Below, piece by piece: positions 1 through 9,992 of a DNA stretch of 64,000 nucleotides. Source of the DNA: Azonexus sp. (GTDB lineage Bacteria; Pseudomonadota; Gammaproteobacteria; Burkholderiales; Rhodocyclaceae); contig NZ_JAKLLH010000014.1 of NCBI RefSeq assembly GCF_023150235.1, positions 1-64,000 of the forward strand, read 5' to 3'. Each line of letters opens with the position of its first letter. Positions within the stretch are counted from its first letter, which is position 1. The position numbers and the translations under genes are program-made. Below the pieces are notes generated by a model. That model was not told the DNA's origin. It saw only the letters and a list, made by a program, of their open reading frames with translations, and searched no databases.

Positions 1-63
1 ATAGCACTGCCTCCCGCGTTTCTGATGGAATCCCGCCGCCCATCGCTCACCCATGGACAATAA
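1..63 (+). CDS. possible C-terminal tail of an upstream gene (partial)
   Basis: Frame 1 is open from the window edge to a TAA at 61-63, giving about 20 residues ending in THGQ. The stop directly abuts the hairpin at 62-87, which is where a gene would be expected to end. The fragment is too short to assign to a family, and frame 2 is also open here, so this is only a positional inference. Confidence 0.3.
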   Translation: MALPPAFLMESRRPSLTHGQ

Positions 64-87
64 AAAGCCCGGATTTGCCGGGCTTTT
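62..87. terminator. bidirectional intrinsic terminator
   Basis: Stem GCCCGG/CCGGGC with a short ATTTG loop is flanked by A5 on the left and T4 on the right, so it can terminate in both directions. It closes whatever gene enters from the left and insulates the kinase that starts at 334. Confidence 0.7.
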
Positions 88-333
88 GAAGGTTCAATGC
101 GCCTGACTGCAACGCACTGAAAATCGTCGATTTAAGGTTAAAACCACTGAACGATAGTCGCAGATGGGAGGCCTGCTCTTGATACAATCACTGGAGCATG
201 GAGGGGAAGGGTGTGCCGTCCGGTTCGTGGGTCCAATTTCACGACACACGTGCTCAGGCGCAGTTTCTTTGCCTCTCGGCAGGCACGCTCTGCCTGGAAT
301 GCGTATCGACAAGGAATGGGATGGGGGCTCCAT

Positions 334-2898
334 ATGCCGGTTTCCATGATTGAAACGTCGAGGCTTTCTTCTCGTGCCTTGGCGGTGCGTTTGCTGCTTG
401 GCAGTCTGGTTCTGGCCACTTGCGTTGTTGCACTGGCGGTATATTTTCTTCATCTTGGCCTGCGTCAGGCTGAAGAGAAGACACGTACCGAGGTGGAGAA
501 CCTGGCCTTGGTCCTGGACCGCGAAATCGCATCGTCGTTTGAAAAAGTGGATTTGCTGCTACGTGCCTTGGGTGATGATTATCTCCGGCGCCATGCAAAT
601 CGCCAGTTTGCCGATTACGATGCCTATCTCGATGAGCTGCGCCAGCGTTTGCCGATGCTGGCCCTTTTGGGGGTGGCGGATAGCCGTGGCTTGGTGTCAC
701 AAGGGGATGCAAATCCTCCCCGGGCTGCGATCTCGATTACGGATCGCGATTATTTTCGTGTCTTGCGCGATAACCCGCATCGGCAGCTAGTGATTTCGGA
801 GCCGCTACGAGGGCGAATCAGTGGTCGTTGGGCCATTGTTGTCGCACGTCGGCTATCCGACAAGGCTGGGCGCTTCATCGGTGTTGCCTACGCCAGCATT
901 GATCTGGCTTACTTTGAGAAGCTTTTTGCCGAATTACGCTTGGGGGAGCTTGGGGCCATTTCCTTTCGCGATGAGCAGTTGGGGGGCATTGTCCGTATCC
1001 CGCATGAAATGACCGGGTCCTCGCATGTCTCCAATGAATTCAGGGATGCGTTGGCGCGTAGCAGCGAACGTGGCTGGTATGTTTCCGGCAACAGCACTGC
1101 CGATGGCGTTGCTCGGCTTTATGCCTATCGTTTCAATCCGCAGTATCGCTATTACTTGAATGTCGGGATGGAAATGGCGACTTATCGCCATGCTTGGATG
1201 GCGCAATTTCAGGGTAGTTTTGCTCTGCTCGGGGTACTTTTCTTGCTGATTGGTCTTGGCGCATGGAGCGCGCATCGTGATGCTAGAAGAATTGCTTTAC
1301 GTGAGCGTACTTTGCAGACCTTGTTTGATACACCGGATGCGGCCATTTTCATGGTTGACCGTAACGCCCGCATCATCCAGGCAAATGAGCGCATGGCGGA
1401 AATGTGGGGATTGGAAAGCTCCAGTTTGCTGGGGCGAGGCTATCTGGAGCTTCTCGCCGCCGATACAGGGGAAAAGCAGCGTATCGATACCTTGCTGGCA
1501 GCCGGGACCGATCACCTGCGTAGCGAAAACGAATACCTTCGTGCCGATGGTAGTGCTTTCCACGGCCTGCACTGCAGTCGTCTCTTGCGTAGCGAGACTG
1601 GCCATCCCCTTGGGGCTGTTTGTCTGGTTACCGATATCAGCGAGGAGAGGCGCAATAGCCGCGAACTTGAGCGTTACCGCGACCGCCTGGAAGAGCTGGT
1701 GGCCGAACGGACATTGGAGCTCGAGGCCGCCAAGGCTTATGCCGAAGGAGCGAGCCGTGCCAAGAGTCGCTTTCTGGCAAATATGAGCCACGAAATACGG
1801 ACGCCGATGAATGCCATCATCGGCCTGACGCACCTCTTGCTGCGCGACAGCCCGGCGCCGGCACAGGCCGAGCGCCTGTACAAGATCGGCGGTGCCGCTG
1901 AGCACTTGCTTGCCGTGCTCAACGATATCCTGGATATTTCAAAAATCGAGTCGGGCAAGTTAAGCCTGCAGTCGGAAATTTTTGAGCCTCGCCAGCTACT
2001 GGAAAAAATGCTGGCCCTGTGCAGCGAACGCGCGGAGGCCAGAAAACTGGGCTTGCGCTGTGAGATTTCCGGTTTGCCGTCACGACTTCTGGGGGATTCG
2101 ACGCGTTTGAGCCAGGCGCTACTCAATTACCTGAGCAATGCCATCAAGTTTACCGAAAAAGGAGAAATCGTATTGCGAGCCGCTATCCAGGAGGAGGATG
2201 GGCAATCGGTTCTGCTTCGTTTCGAGGTGGAAGATACTGGAATCGGTATTGCCCCGGAGGCTATGGCGCGTCTCTTCCATGCCTTTGAGCAACTGGATGA
2301 CTCCGCAACGCGACGTTTTGGTGGAACCGGGCTTGGTCTGGCAATTACACGGCATTTGGCACGTCTGATGGGAGGAGAGGTCGGGGCCAGCAGCCGGCCT
2401 GGTATCGGTAGCCTGTTCTGGATGTCCGCCCGTTTTGGGCGGGTTTTTCCTGTTGAAGGGCCTCGGCTGGCGGCGCCGGCACCGGCCTTGGGCGATGAGG
2501 CTTTCCCACGATTTCCCAATGCCCGGGTTTTGCTGGTGGAGGACGATGCAGATAATCGTGAAGTGGTCGGCGACCTGCTAAGAAATCTTGCGGGCATTCA
2601 TCCCGATCTGGCAGAAAATGGCGAGCAGGCCCTGCTGCGGCTGGAGCAAGGCGATTACGATCTGATCCTGCTTGATCTCGCGATGCCTGGCATCGACGGC
2701 TTTGAAACCGCTCGGCGAATAAGGCGCTTGCCCGGGATGGGGAAAGTACCCGTCATTGCCCTGACCGCCAATGTTTTTGCCGATGACCGTCGTCGTTGTC
2801 TGGAGGCCGGGATGAGCGACCACTTGCCGAAACCGGTGGAAATCCGCTCGCTGTGCCGGGTTTTGCGTCAATGGCTGGTACCGGTTTCGGTACAATAA
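334..2898 (+). CDS. hybrid sensor histidine kinase/response regulator with PDC sensor and PAS domain
   Basis: Membrane-bound hybrid kinase of about 854 residues. A TM helix at about 18-38 and a second at about 291-313 bracket a periplasmic PDC/dCache-type sensor. A PAS domain (about 325-440), a HisKA domain with the phosphorylatable His486 in MSHEIRTP, a HATPase domain with GTGLGL, and a C-terminal receiver with probable phospho-acceptor Asp781 ([10 protein letters not shown]) follow. The ATG at 334 was chosen because a G-rich ribosome site (GATGGGGG) lies just upstream and the first TM helix then sits near the N-terminus; the frame is open back to 211. No output domain follows the receiver, so a separate Hpt or response regulator is expected. 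The ligand is unknown. The gene ends 22 nt before gmk. Confidence 0.9.
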   Translation: MPVSMIETSRLSSRALAVRLLLGSLVLATCVVALAVYFLHLGLRQAEEKTRTEVENLALVLDREIASSFEKVDLLLRALGDDYLRRHANRQFADYDAYLDELRQRLPMLALLGVADSRGLVSQGDANPPRAAISITDRDYFRVLRDNPHRQLVISEPLRGRISGRWAIVVARRLSDKAGRFIGVAYASIDLAYFEKLFAELRLGELGAISFRDEQLGGIVRIPHEMTGSSHVSNEFRDALARSSERGWYVSGNSTADGVARLYAYRFNPQYRYYLNVGMEMATYRHAWMAQFQGSFALLGVLFLLIGLGAWSAHRDARRIALRERTLQTLFDTPDAAIFMVDRNARIIQANERMAEMWGLESSSLLGRGYLELLAADTGEKQRIDTLLAAGTDHLRSENEYLRADGSAFHGLHCSRLLRSETGHPLGAVCLVTDISEERRNSRELERYRDRLEELVAERTLELEAAKAYAEGASRAKSRFLANMSHEIRTPMNAIIGLTHLLLRDSPAPAQAERLYKIGGAAEHLLAVLNDILDISKIESGKLSLQSEIFEPRQLLEKMLALCSERAEARKLGLRCEISGLPSRLLGDSTRLSQALLNYLSNAIKFTEKGEIVLRAAIQEEDGQSVLLRFEVEDTGIGIAPEAMARLFHAFEQLDDSATRRFGGTGLGLAITRHLARLMGGEVGASSRPGIGSLFWMSARFGRVFPVEGPRLAAPAPALGDEAFPRFPNARVLLVEDDADNREVVGDLLRNLAGIHPDLAENGEQALLRLEQGDYDLILLDLAMPGIDGFETARRIRRLPGMGKVPVIALTANVFADDRRRCLEAGMSDHLPKPVEIRSLCRVLRQWLVPVSVQ

Positions 2899-2920
2899 GA
2901 CCTTTTGGGGAAGGGAATTC

Positions 2921-3529
2921 ATGGCTGGGAACTTGTACGTTATCGCTGCGCCCTCCGGTGCGGGCAAGACCACCTTGGTGCGCTTGCTGCTTGAGCACGA
3001 GCCGGAACTGCGGCTCTCCGTTTCCTGGACCACGCGCGCACCTCGTCCCGGTGAGGAGAATGGTCGTGAGTACCATTTTGTTACGGTCGACACGTTTCAA
3101 GCGATGATTTCGCGGCAGGAGTTTCTGGAATGGGCCGAAGTCCATGGTAATTACTACGGTACGTCCAGAAAATGGATTGCCGAGTGCCTGGCCCAAGGCT
3201 CCGATGTGCTGCTGGAGATCGACTGGCAGGGCGCGCAGCAGGTACGGGTCTTCTTTCCCGAAGCTGTCGGGGTTTTCATTCTTCCCCCCTCGATGCAGGA
3301 CCTGCAGCAGCGACTGACCGGGCGAGGCACCGACGCCTGCGAGGTGATTGAAAGGCGTCTTGCCGCAGCGCAGGCCGAGATGCGCCATGTCGGCGAATTC
3401 GACTATGTTATAGTTAACGACCGGCTTGAGCAGGCGCTCGACGACCTTTGTGCCGTCGTTCGTGCCTCGCGGCTCTCCTTGCCCGCTCAGCGTGCGCGGC
3501 ACGCCGAACTCTTTGACCGACTTGTCTGA
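2921..3529 (+). CDS. gmk: guanylate kinase
   Basis: Cytoplasmic enzyme phosphorylating GMP to GDP with ATP, needed for GTP and (p)ppGpp precursor supply. The 202 residues match the normal family length. The P-loop APSGAGKTT sits at residues 10-18, followed by the GMP-binding segment SWTTRAPRPGE and the motif GREYHFV. A strong ribosome site (AAGGGA) precedes the ATG. It is followed by rpoZ and spoT in the order common across proteobacteria, so co-transcription is likely. Confidence 0.97.
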   Translation: MAGNLYVIAAPSGAGKTTLVRLLLEHEPELRLSVSWTTRAPRPGEENGREYHFVTVDTFQAMISRQEFLEWAEVHGNYYGTSRKWIAECLAQGSDVLLEIDWQGAQQVRVFFPEAVGVFILPPSMQDLQQRLTGRGTDACEVIERRLAAAQAEMRHVGEFDYVIVNDRLEQALDDLCAVVRASRLSLPAQRARHAELFDRLV

Positions 3530-3562
3530 TTTGCTCCCGTTAGCCCGATTCCGAGGTTCCAC

Positions 3563-3769
3563 ATGGCTCGTATTACCGTCGATGATTGCCTGAAAAAAAT
3601 CCCCAACCGCTTCCAGATGACGCTGGCGGCTGCCCATCGAGCACGCCAAATCGCCAATGGCGCAACGCCCTTGGTTGACCCTGAAAAGGACAAGCCGACC
3701 GTTGTCGCCCTGCGCGAACTGGCGCTCGGCAAGATTGGTCTGGAAGTCCTGAATCGCGGTCAGGCCTGA
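3563..3769 (+). CDS. rpoZ: RNA polymerase omega subunit
   Basis: Small (68 aa) omega subunit that chaperones beta-prime into RNA polymerase and, with DksA/beta-prime, forms a ppGpp site in proteobacteria. The N-terminus [17 protein letters not shown] and the segment RARQI are diagnostic. It sits between gmk and spoT, 33 nt after the former and 21 nt before the latter, placing an omega gene next to the ppGpp synthase that targets polymerase. Confidence 0.97.
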   Translation: MARITVDDCLKKIPNRFQMTLAAAHRARQIANGATPLVDPEKDKPTVVALRELALGKIGLEVLNRGQA

Positions 3770-3790
3770 TCGTCGGGGCGGTGAAGGCGT

Positions 3791-5944
3791 ATGGACATGC
3801 ATCCGTCGACCTTTCCGCCCGCTGAAGAAGATCCGGCCTACCGGGTCTTCCTCGATAGTCTCGACTATCTTCCGCTTGCCGATGTCGAGCGCATCAAATC
3901 CGCCTATGTCTATGCCGCCAAGGCGCATGCGCACCAGAAGCGCATGTCGGGGGAACCCTATATTACCCACCCGCTCGCCGTAGCCGGGGCGATCGTCGAA
4001 TGGCAGATGGACGCCGATGCCGTCTGCGCTGCGCTGCTGCACGACGTGATGGAGGATGCCGGGGCGTGCAAGCAGGAGCTGGCGGAAAAATTCGGCAAAC
4101 CGGTCGCCGAACTGGTCGATGGCCTCTCCAAGCTCGACAAAATGGAATTTGCCTCCTACCAGGAGGCGCAGGCGGAAAATTTCCGCAAGATGTTAATGGC
4201 CATGGCACGCGATCTGCGCGTCGTACTGATCAAGCTGGCCGACCGCCATCACAACGTCCAGACCATGTCGGCAATGCGTCCGGACAAGCGTCGGCGGATC
4301 GCTCACGAAACGCTTGAAATCTATGCCCCGATTGCCTTGCGTCTGGGTTTGAACAAGCTCTATCGAGAATTGCAGGACATTTCCTTCCGCCTGATTCATC
4401 CGCATCGGGCCGAGGTGCTGGCCAGAGCTTTGCGGACTGCTCGCGGCAATCGCAAGGAACTGCTGACGCGCATCCTCGACAACATTCGCGGCAAGCTGGC
4501 ACACGCGGGCTTGAAGGCGGATGTTTTCGGGCGAGAAAAGAGCCTGTACTCCATTTTTCGCAAGATGCAGGAAAAGCAGCTGTCTTTTTCGCAGGTGCTC
4601 GATATCTATGGCTTTCGCGTCGTCGTCGAAAATGTTCCGACTTGTTATCTGGCCTTGGGGGCCCTGCATGCCTTGTACAAGCCGGTGCCGGGAAAATTCA
4701 AGGATTACATTGCGATTCCCAAGGCCAACGGCTACCAGTCCCTGCATACGACCCTGATCGGTCCTTATGGCACGCCGGTCGAAGTCCAGATTCGCACTCG
4801 CGAAATGCACCACGTCGCCCAGGAAGGCGTGGCGGCCCACTGGCTGTACAAGGACAGCAACGAATCAAGCGCCGAACTGCAGATCAAGACACACAAATGG
4901 CTGCAGTCGCTGCTCGAAATGCAGACCAGCGATTCCGCCGAATTCTTCGAGAACGTCAAGATCGACCTCTTCCCGGACGAGGTTTATGTCTTCACGCCCA
5001 AGGGCAAGATCATGGCCATGCCGCGCGGTGCGACAGTGGTCGATTTTGCCTATGCCGTGCATACCGATGTTGGCAATCATTGCTCGTCGGCCCGGATCAA
5101 TCATGAATTGGCGCCCCTGCGTACCGAGTTGCGAAACGGCGATCTGATCGAAATCATCACCGCGCACCAGGCCCAGCCGAACCCGGTATGGTTGAGTTAT
5201 GTGAAAACCGGGCGCGCGCGTAGCAAGATCCGTCACCATCTGCGCACGATGCAGAACGAGGAATCGGCGCGCTTGGGTGAAAGGATGTTGCGCCAGGAAT
5301 TGCTGTCGCTGGGCGTGGTGCCCATCTCGATTCCGCAGATGGCTTGGGAAAGCCTGGTCAAGGCCGGCGGTCACAAGAACATTGACGAGGTTTATACCGA
5401 TATTGGCCTAGGCAAGCGCCTGCCCTCGGTGGTCGCACGCCGTCTGCTGGCTCGCGAGGATCTCGCGGTGGATGCACAGAGCCACATGACCTTGGCGATT
5501 CACGGCACCGAAGGCATGGCCATTCAGCTTGCCCATTGTTGTCAGCCGATTCCCGGCGACCCGATCATCGGCTCGATCAAAAAAGGCAGCGGTCTGGTCA
5601 TCCATACCCACGATTGCCCGGTGATACGCAAATCGCGCTCGACCGATCCGCAAAAATGGATCGATGTCGAATGGGAGCCGGAGGAAGGCAAGTTGTTCGA
5701 GATCCGTATCCGGGTCGAGGTGAAGAACACGCGCGGTGTCCTGGCACAGGTCGCGGCAGCGATTGCCGAAGCCGGCTCGAATATCGAGCATGTAGCCATG
5801 GATGCCGATCCCGAACGTTTGATGACCAGCCTGCGCTTTACCATCCAGGTTGCACATCGTACCCATCTTGCCGCCGTGATGCGTGGCTTGCGCCATATTC
5901 CGGAGGTTGCCCGTATTCATCGCGAACGCGGAGGCGAGTCTTGA
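3791..5944 (+). CDS. spoT: bifunctional (p)ppGpp synthetase/hydrolase
   Basis: RelA/SpoT homologue of 717 aa that both makes and degrades (p)ppGpp. The N-terminal HD hydrolase has its HD pair in AALLHDVMED and the ITHPLAVA segment. The synthetase domain carries YQSLHTTLIGPYG followed by VEVQIRT. A TGS domain (about 390-450) and a C-terminal ACT domain (about 640-717) follow. Both catalytic halves look intact, which supports SpoT rather than a monofunctional RelA. The stop overlaps the TTG start of the next gene by 4 nt (TTGA), suggesting translational coupling. Confidence 0.95.
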   Translation: MDMHPSTFPPAEEDPAYRVFLDSLDYLPLADVERIKSAYVYAAKAHAHQKRMSGEPYITHPLAVAGAIVEWQMDADAVCAALLHDVMEDAGACKQELAEKFGKPVAELVDGLSKLDKMEFASYQEAQAENFRKMLMAMARDLRVVLIKLADRHHNVQTMSAMRPDKRRRIAHETLEIYAPIALRLGLNKLYRELQDISFRLIHPHRAEVLARALRTARGNRKELLTRILDNIRGKLAHAGLKADVFGREKSLYSIFRKMQEKQLSFSQVLDIYGFRVVVENVPTCYLALGALHALYKPVPGKFKDYIAIPKANGYQSLHTTLIGPYGTPVEVQIRTREMHHVAQEGVAAHWLYKDSNESSAELQIKTHKWLQSLLEMQTSDSAEFFENVKIDLFPDEVYVFTPKGKIMAMPRGATVVDFAYAVHTDVGNHCSSARINHELAPLRTELRNGDLIEIITAHQAQPNPVWLSYVKTGRARSKIRHHLRTMQNEESARLGERMLRQELLSLGVVPISIPQMAWESLVKAGGHKNIDEVYTDIGLGKRLPSVVARRLLAREDLAVDAQSHMTLAIHGTEGMAIQLAHCCQPIPGDPIIGSIKKGSGLVIHTHDCPVIRKSRSTDPQKWIDVEWEPEEGKLFEIRIRVEVKNTRGVLAQVAAAIAEAGSNIEHVAMDADPERLMTSLRFTIQVAHRTHLAAVMRGLRHIPEVARIHRERGGES

Positions 5945-7215
5945 GAGTCGTGGTCCTTGGCGCCGGCGTCGTCGGCACCAGCAGCGCCTGGTATCTGGCC
6001 CGTGCCGGACACCAGGTCACGGTGGTGGAGCGACAGCCGGTTGCCGGCAACGAAACCAGCTTTGCCAACGGTGGCCAGATATCGGTCTCGCACGCCGAGC
6101 CCTGGGCTAATCCACATGCCTTGGCGCATTTGGGCAAATGGCTGGGGCGTGAGGATGCACCACTACTCTGGCGCTGGCGGGCCGATCCGGCACAACTGGC
6201 CTGGGGACTGCGTTTTCTGCGTGAATGCCTGCCGGGGCGGACGCACGCAAACATGGCGGCAATCGTTGCCCTGGCACTTTACAGTCGCACATGCCTGCAA
6301 CAATTGCGGAGCGATTTTGTGGCCAGCGGGCAGCCACTGGCCTACGATCATCTGGCGCGCGGCATTCTCCACATCTATGGTGATCCCGCCGAATTCGAGC
6401 TGGCACAGCGGGCTGCGGCGACCATGCGCGAATTCGGCCTTGATCGTCGCACGGTCGACGCGGCGGAATGCCGAAAAATCGAGCCGGCCCTGGCGGACAG
6501 CGACTTGCCGCTGGTCGGCGGCGATTACACCCCATCCGACGAGTCCGGCGATGCCCACCTTTTTACCCGCATTCTGGCCGGGCATGCGGCGGCGGCAGGG
6601 GTCGAGTTCTGCTACCAGACACAGCTTGACCGTATCGACGTGGCTGCCGGCGAAGTGCAGGGGGTGGAGGTCTTTTCCCCGGCGAACGGTACCCGCCAAC
6701 TGCTGCGGGCCGATGCCTACGTGCTGGCCCTGGGAAGCTATTCACCTCAGTGGCTGCTGCCCTTTGGTCAGCACCTGCCGATTTACCCGGCCAAGGGTTA
6801 TTCCCTGACCCTGGCCCTGGCCGATGCCCATGGCGCACCGACGGTCAGCCTGACCGATGACGAGCGCAAACTGGTTTTCTCCCGCCTTGGCCAGCGGTTG
6901 CGTGTTGCCGGCACGGCTGAGTTCAATGGCTACAACCTCGAACTCAATCCGGTTCGCTGCCAGGCCTTGTTGGCACGCACGCACCAGCTCTTTCCACACT
7001 TGCAAAGCGTGGGCGAGCCGCAGTTCTGGTGTGGTCTACGCCCGGCAACGCCCTCCAACGTGCCGCTCATCGGCCGCAGCCGTATCGGGCGTCTATGGCT
7101 CAACACCGGCCACGGCACCCTGGGCTGGACCCTCTCTTGCGGCTCGGCGGCCGCACTTGCCGATCTCATTTCCGGACGCCGGCCCAAGCCGGTTTTTCCC
7201 TTTTTGCGCGGTTGA
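5941..7215 (+). CDS. dadA: D-amino-acid dehydrogenase small subunit (DadA-like FAD oxidoreductase)
   Basis: FAD-dependent oxidoreductase of the DAO family, about 424 aa, predicted to deaminate D-amino acids and pass electrons to the respiratory chain. The FAD dinucleotide motif GAGVVG is at residues 7-12, then VTVVERQ, and the DadA-typical segment SFANGGQISVSHAEPWANP. The C-terminal motif GLRPATPSNVPLIGRS and NTGHGTLGWT are family hallmarks. The start is a TTG that overlaps the spoT stop; the frame is open further upstream inside spoT, but homology begins here. The exact substrate (D-Ala or another D-amino acid) cannot be read from sequence. Confidence 0.88.
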   Translation: MRVVVLGAGVVGTSSAWYLARAGHQVTVVERQPVAGNETSFANGGQISVSHAEPWANPHALAHLGKWLGREDAPLLWRWRADPAQLAWGLRFLRECLPGRTHANMAAIVALALYSRTCLQQLRSDFVASGQPLAYDHLARGILHIYGDPAEFELAQRAAATMREFGLDRRTVDAAECRKIEPALADSDLPLVGGDYTPSDESGDAHLFTRILAGHAAAAGVEFCYQTQLDRIDVAAGEVQGVEVFSPANGTRQLLRADAYVLALGSYSPQWLLPFGQHLPIYPAKGYSLTLALADAHGAPTVSLTDDERKLVFSRLGQRLRVAGTAEFNGYNLELNPVRCQALLARTHQLFPHLQSVGEPQFWCGLRPATPSNVPLIGRSRIGRLWLNTGHGTLGWTLSCGSAAALADLISGRRPKPVFPFLRG

Positions 7216-7274
7216 CCGTGTCACCTTCCGGGAGCGGCGATTCCGAGCAAGCGCCGTGCGGGCCGGCGGGCCTC

Positions 7275-8033
7275 TTGATCGACACTCATTGCCATCTCGA
7301 TGCCGCTGAATTTGCCAGCGACCGCGATGCGGTATACGCCGCGGCACTGGCTGCCGGCCTTGGGCGCATCGTCGTGCCGGCGGTTACGGTCGACAACTGC
7401 CAGGCGGTAAAAAGCATCTGCCACCGTTATCCCGGATGTTTTCCTGCCTACGGCATCCATCCTCTTTATGTCGGGCAGGCGGATGAGGCCGATCTGGCCC
7501 ACCTGCGCCACTTGCTGCATCATGAGCGACCGCTGGCGGTGGGTGAAATCGGACTGGATTTCCATATCCCCGAGGCTGACCGTCAACGTCAGGAGTTTTT
7601 CTTTCTGGAGCAACTCAAGCTGGCGCGCGAGTTCGATCTGCCGGTGCTGCTGCACGTTCGTCGCGCGGTCGATGCCGTGCTCAAGGGCTTGCGCCGGATT
7701 CGTGTCGGTGGCGGCATCGCGCACGCCTTCAACGGCAGCCGCCAGCAGGCCGACGAATTCATCCGCCTTGGCTTGCATCTCGGCTTCGGCGGTTCCCTTA
7801 CCTACGACGGTTCGAGACGGATCCGGCAACTCGCGGCCACATTGCCGCTGGCGAGCATCGTACTTGAGACCGATGCCCCGGGCATTCCGCCAGCCTGGCG
7901 GGCAGGGCAGCGCAATGCCCCTGCCGAGTTGGCGCAAATTGCCCGTGAATTGGCGCAGTTGCGGGGTATCTCCGAGCGCGAACTATTGCTTGCCGTGCGG
8001 AAGAACTGTCGCCAGCTGTTCGGCGATATTTGA
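7275..8033 (+). CDS. TatD-family metal-dependent hydrolase (putative DNase)
   Basis: TIM-barrel metallohydrolase of the TatD/YcfH/YjjV group. The metal motif is DTHCHLDA at the N-terminus, followed by GIHPLYV, GEIGLDFH, HVRRA and a C-terminal LETDAPGIP. Family members are metal-dependent nucleases or D-aminoacyl-tRNA deacylase-like enzymes. I prefer the TTG at 7275, which gives 252 aa and the usual 'LIDTHCHLD' start. An in-frame GTG at 7218 would add 19 residues; that GTG lies inside a copy of the dispersed TTGACCGTG motif that also contains the dadA stop. It follows dadA in the same direction. Confidence 0.88.
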   Translation: MIDTHCHLDAAEFASDRDAVYAAALAAGLGRIVVPAVTVDNCQAVKSICHRYPGCFPAYGIHPLYVGQADEADLAHLRHLLHHERPLAVGEIGLDFHIPEADRQRQEFFFLEQLKLAREFDLPVLLHVRRAVDAVLKGLRRIRVGGGIAHAFNGSRQQADEFIRLGLHLGFGGSLTYDGSRRIRQLAATLPLASIVLETDAPGIPPAWRAGQRNAPAELAQIARELAQLRGISERELLLAVRKNCRQLFGDI

Positions 8034-8207
8034 TCTGGGACAAGCAAGGCCCTTTTATTTGTAGGGTTGGTTTCGCTTTTGATGTCGGCTAAAAACATTG
8101 TTTGCTTATGGGCGTAGTCTGGCCCCGCCGCGACTGTTGCGGTTGAAACGGAAAGGAAATCGGGAGAAGGCGATCGCCTCGGGGGCGCGGCGCCCGCCCG
8201 GAACACG

Positions 8208-9080
8208 ATGGAAAGCAAGAGCAACAAAAAGACGCTGGCTCGCCGGCAGTTCATTTTCGATAGCGCACGCATGGCCTGTGGCGTCGGCATGCTCGGCCTC
8301 GGGCTCGGTCTCTACGCCAAGCAGAGCAAGGCCCTGCCGGCTCTCGCCCTGCGCCCGCCCGGCGCATTGCCGGAAGAAGACTTCCTCGGGGCCTGCATAC
8401 GTTGCGGTCTCTGCGTCCGCGACTGTCCCTATCACACCCTGTCGCTGGCCAGACCGGAGACGCAGGTGGCTACGGGAACACCGTATTTCACCGCTCGCGA
8501 CATTCCCTGCGAAATGTGCGAGGACATTCCCTGTGTCAAAGCCTGCCCGACCAAGGCGCTGGATCATGCGCTGATCGATATCAACAAGGCGAAGATGGGC
8601 CTCGCCGTACTCATCGACCACGAAACCTGTCTCAATTTCCTTGGCTTGCGTTGCGATGTCTGCTACCGCGTCTGCCCGGTCATTGACAAGGCCATCACTC
8701 TCGATCTGGTTCCCAATCAGCGTACCGGCCGGCACGCGATGTTCCTGCCTACCGTTCATTCCGAGCACTGTACCGGCTGTGGCAAGTGTGAAAAATCCTG
8801 CGTACTGGAAGAAGCGGCCATCCGCATCCTCCCGACCAAGCTCGCCAAGGGCGAGCTTGGAAGCCACTATCGTGTCGGCTGGGAGGAGCAGAAGAAAGCT
8901 GGCGGTTCGCTAATCGACGAAAGCAAGATTCTCGATCTTCCCGATCGTATCCCCGAAGGTGCGGTGCTTCCGGGGCATTACGATCCGGCCAGCGGAATGA
9001 CGGCCAGTGCACGCGGCACTCCGGGCAGCGCCGCCGGAGCGATTCCAAGTACTCCGCCGGGACTGGGAGAAAAACCATGA
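8208..9080 (+). CDS. napG: ferredoxin-type quinol dehydrogenase subunit NapG
   Basis: Periplasmic iron-sulfur protein of 290 aa that with NapH moves electrons from quinol toward a periplasmic reductase. A Tat signal is visible (RRQF followed by a hydrophobic stretch to about residue 40). Four cysteine clusters suit four [4Fe-4S] centres: [35 protein letters not shown] and [11 protein letters not shown]. The C-terminal 35 residues are Gly/Ser/Pro-rich and look unstructured. The stop overlaps the napH start (ATGA). No napA, napB or napD is present in this window, so the partner reductase is elsewhere or is not nitrate reductase. Confidence 0.92.
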   Translation: MESKSNKKTLARRQFIFDSARMACGVGMLGLGLGLYAKQSKALPALALRPPGALPEEDFLGACIRCGLCVRDCPYHTLSLARPETQVATGTPYFTARDIPCEMCEDIPCVKACPTKALDHALIDINKAKMGLAVLIDHETCLNFLGLRCDVCYRVCPVIDKAITLDLVPNQRTGRHAMFLPTVHSEHCTGCGKCEKSCVLEEAAIRILPTKLAKGELGSHYRVGWEEQKKAGGSLIDESKILDLPDRIPEGAVLPGHYDPASGMTASARGTPGSAAGAIPSTPPGLGEKP

Positions 9081-9937
9081 GTAAACGTATCGGAGCCGAT
9101 GCCGTTGCGGCCAAGGGCTGGCTGCAGGCTCATCGCTGGCTGATCTTGCGGCGTATCAGCCAGATCTCGATTCTCGCCCTGTTCCTGCTCGGGCCGCTGG
9201 CCGGAATCTGGATCGTCAAGGGCAATCTCAATTACAGCCATACCCTCGATCTTCTTCCGTTGACCGATCCCTACGTCGCCCTGCAATCCCTGGTCAGCGG
9301 TCATCTGCCGGAAACCCTGGGCCTGCTCGGCGTCCTGATCGTCCTGCTTTTCTATTTCCTGGTTGGCGGCCGCGTCTATTGCAGCTGGGTGTGCCCGGTC
9401 AACATGGTGACCGACACCGCCGGCTGGCTGCGTGACCGTCTTGGAATCAAGGGGAGCGCACATCTCTCGCGTCAGACCCGTTTCTGGATTCTCGGCATGA
9501 GTTTCCTCGGTTCGGCACTGAGCGGCGTGGTCCTCTGGGAATTGATCAACCCGGTATCGATGCTGCATCGCGGGCTGATTTTTGGCCTTGGAGCAGCGTG
9601 GACCGTGGTATTGGCCGTATTTTTCTTCGATCTGTTCGTGATGAGTCGTGGCTGGTGCGGACACCTCTGTCCCGTGGGGGCGTTTTACAGCCTCATCGGT
9701 CGCCGCAGCCCGCTCCGCGTCAACGCCGCAGGGCGTCGCGACTGCAGCGACTGCATGGACTGTTTCGAGGTCTGTCCCGAGCCGCAGGTGATTCGCCCGG
9801 CGCTGAAGGGCGAAGGCAAGGGCATCGGCCCGGTCATCCTGGCGCCGGAGTGTACCAACTGCGGGCGCTGTGTCGATGTCTGCGCCAAGGACGTGTTCAG
9901 CTTTGGCTCGCGCAGGAACCCGCCGCCGGAGGCCTGA
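9077..9937 (+). CDS. napH: membrane quinol dehydrogenase ferredoxin subunit NapH
   Basis: Integral membrane protein, 286 aa, with about four TM helices (about 30-48, 83-103, 137-160, 172-192). Two membrane-associated cysteine motifs, CSWVCPVNM and CGHLCPVGA, are typical of the NapH/NosR/RdxA group. Two C-terminal ferredoxin clusters, [12 protein letters not shown] and [12 protein letters not shown], follow. It oxidises quinol together with NapG. Translation is coupled to napG by the 4-nt overlap. Confidence 0.93.
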   Translation: MSKRIGADAVAAKGWLQAHRWLILRRISQISILALFLLGPLAGIWIVKGNLNYSHTLDLLPLTDPYVALQSLVSGHLPETLGLLGVLIVLLFYFLVGGRVYCSWVCPVNMVTDTAGWLRDRLGIKGSAHLSRQTRFWILGMSFLGSALSGVVLWELINPVSMLHRGLIFGLGAAWTVVLAVFFFDLFVMSRGWCGHLCPVGAFYSLIGRRSPLRVNAAGRRDCSDCMDCFEVCPEPQVIRPALKGEGKGIGPVILAPECTNCGRCVDVCAKDVFSFGSRRNPPPEA

Positions 9938-9953
9938 GTTCGGGAAGCGTGCT

Positions 9954-9977
9954 GCCGGCTGGCAGGGCCAGGCCGGC
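9954..9977. terminator. GC-rich stem-loop between convergent napH and rpoH
   Basis: GCCGGCTGGC pairs with GCCA-G-GCCGGC around an AGG loop (one bulged G). There is no T-run on either strand, so intrinsic termination is doubtful. Its placement in the 55-nt gap between two converging genes is the main argument for a role. Confidence 0.35.
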
Positions 9978-9992
9978 TCATCGCAGGGGGCT

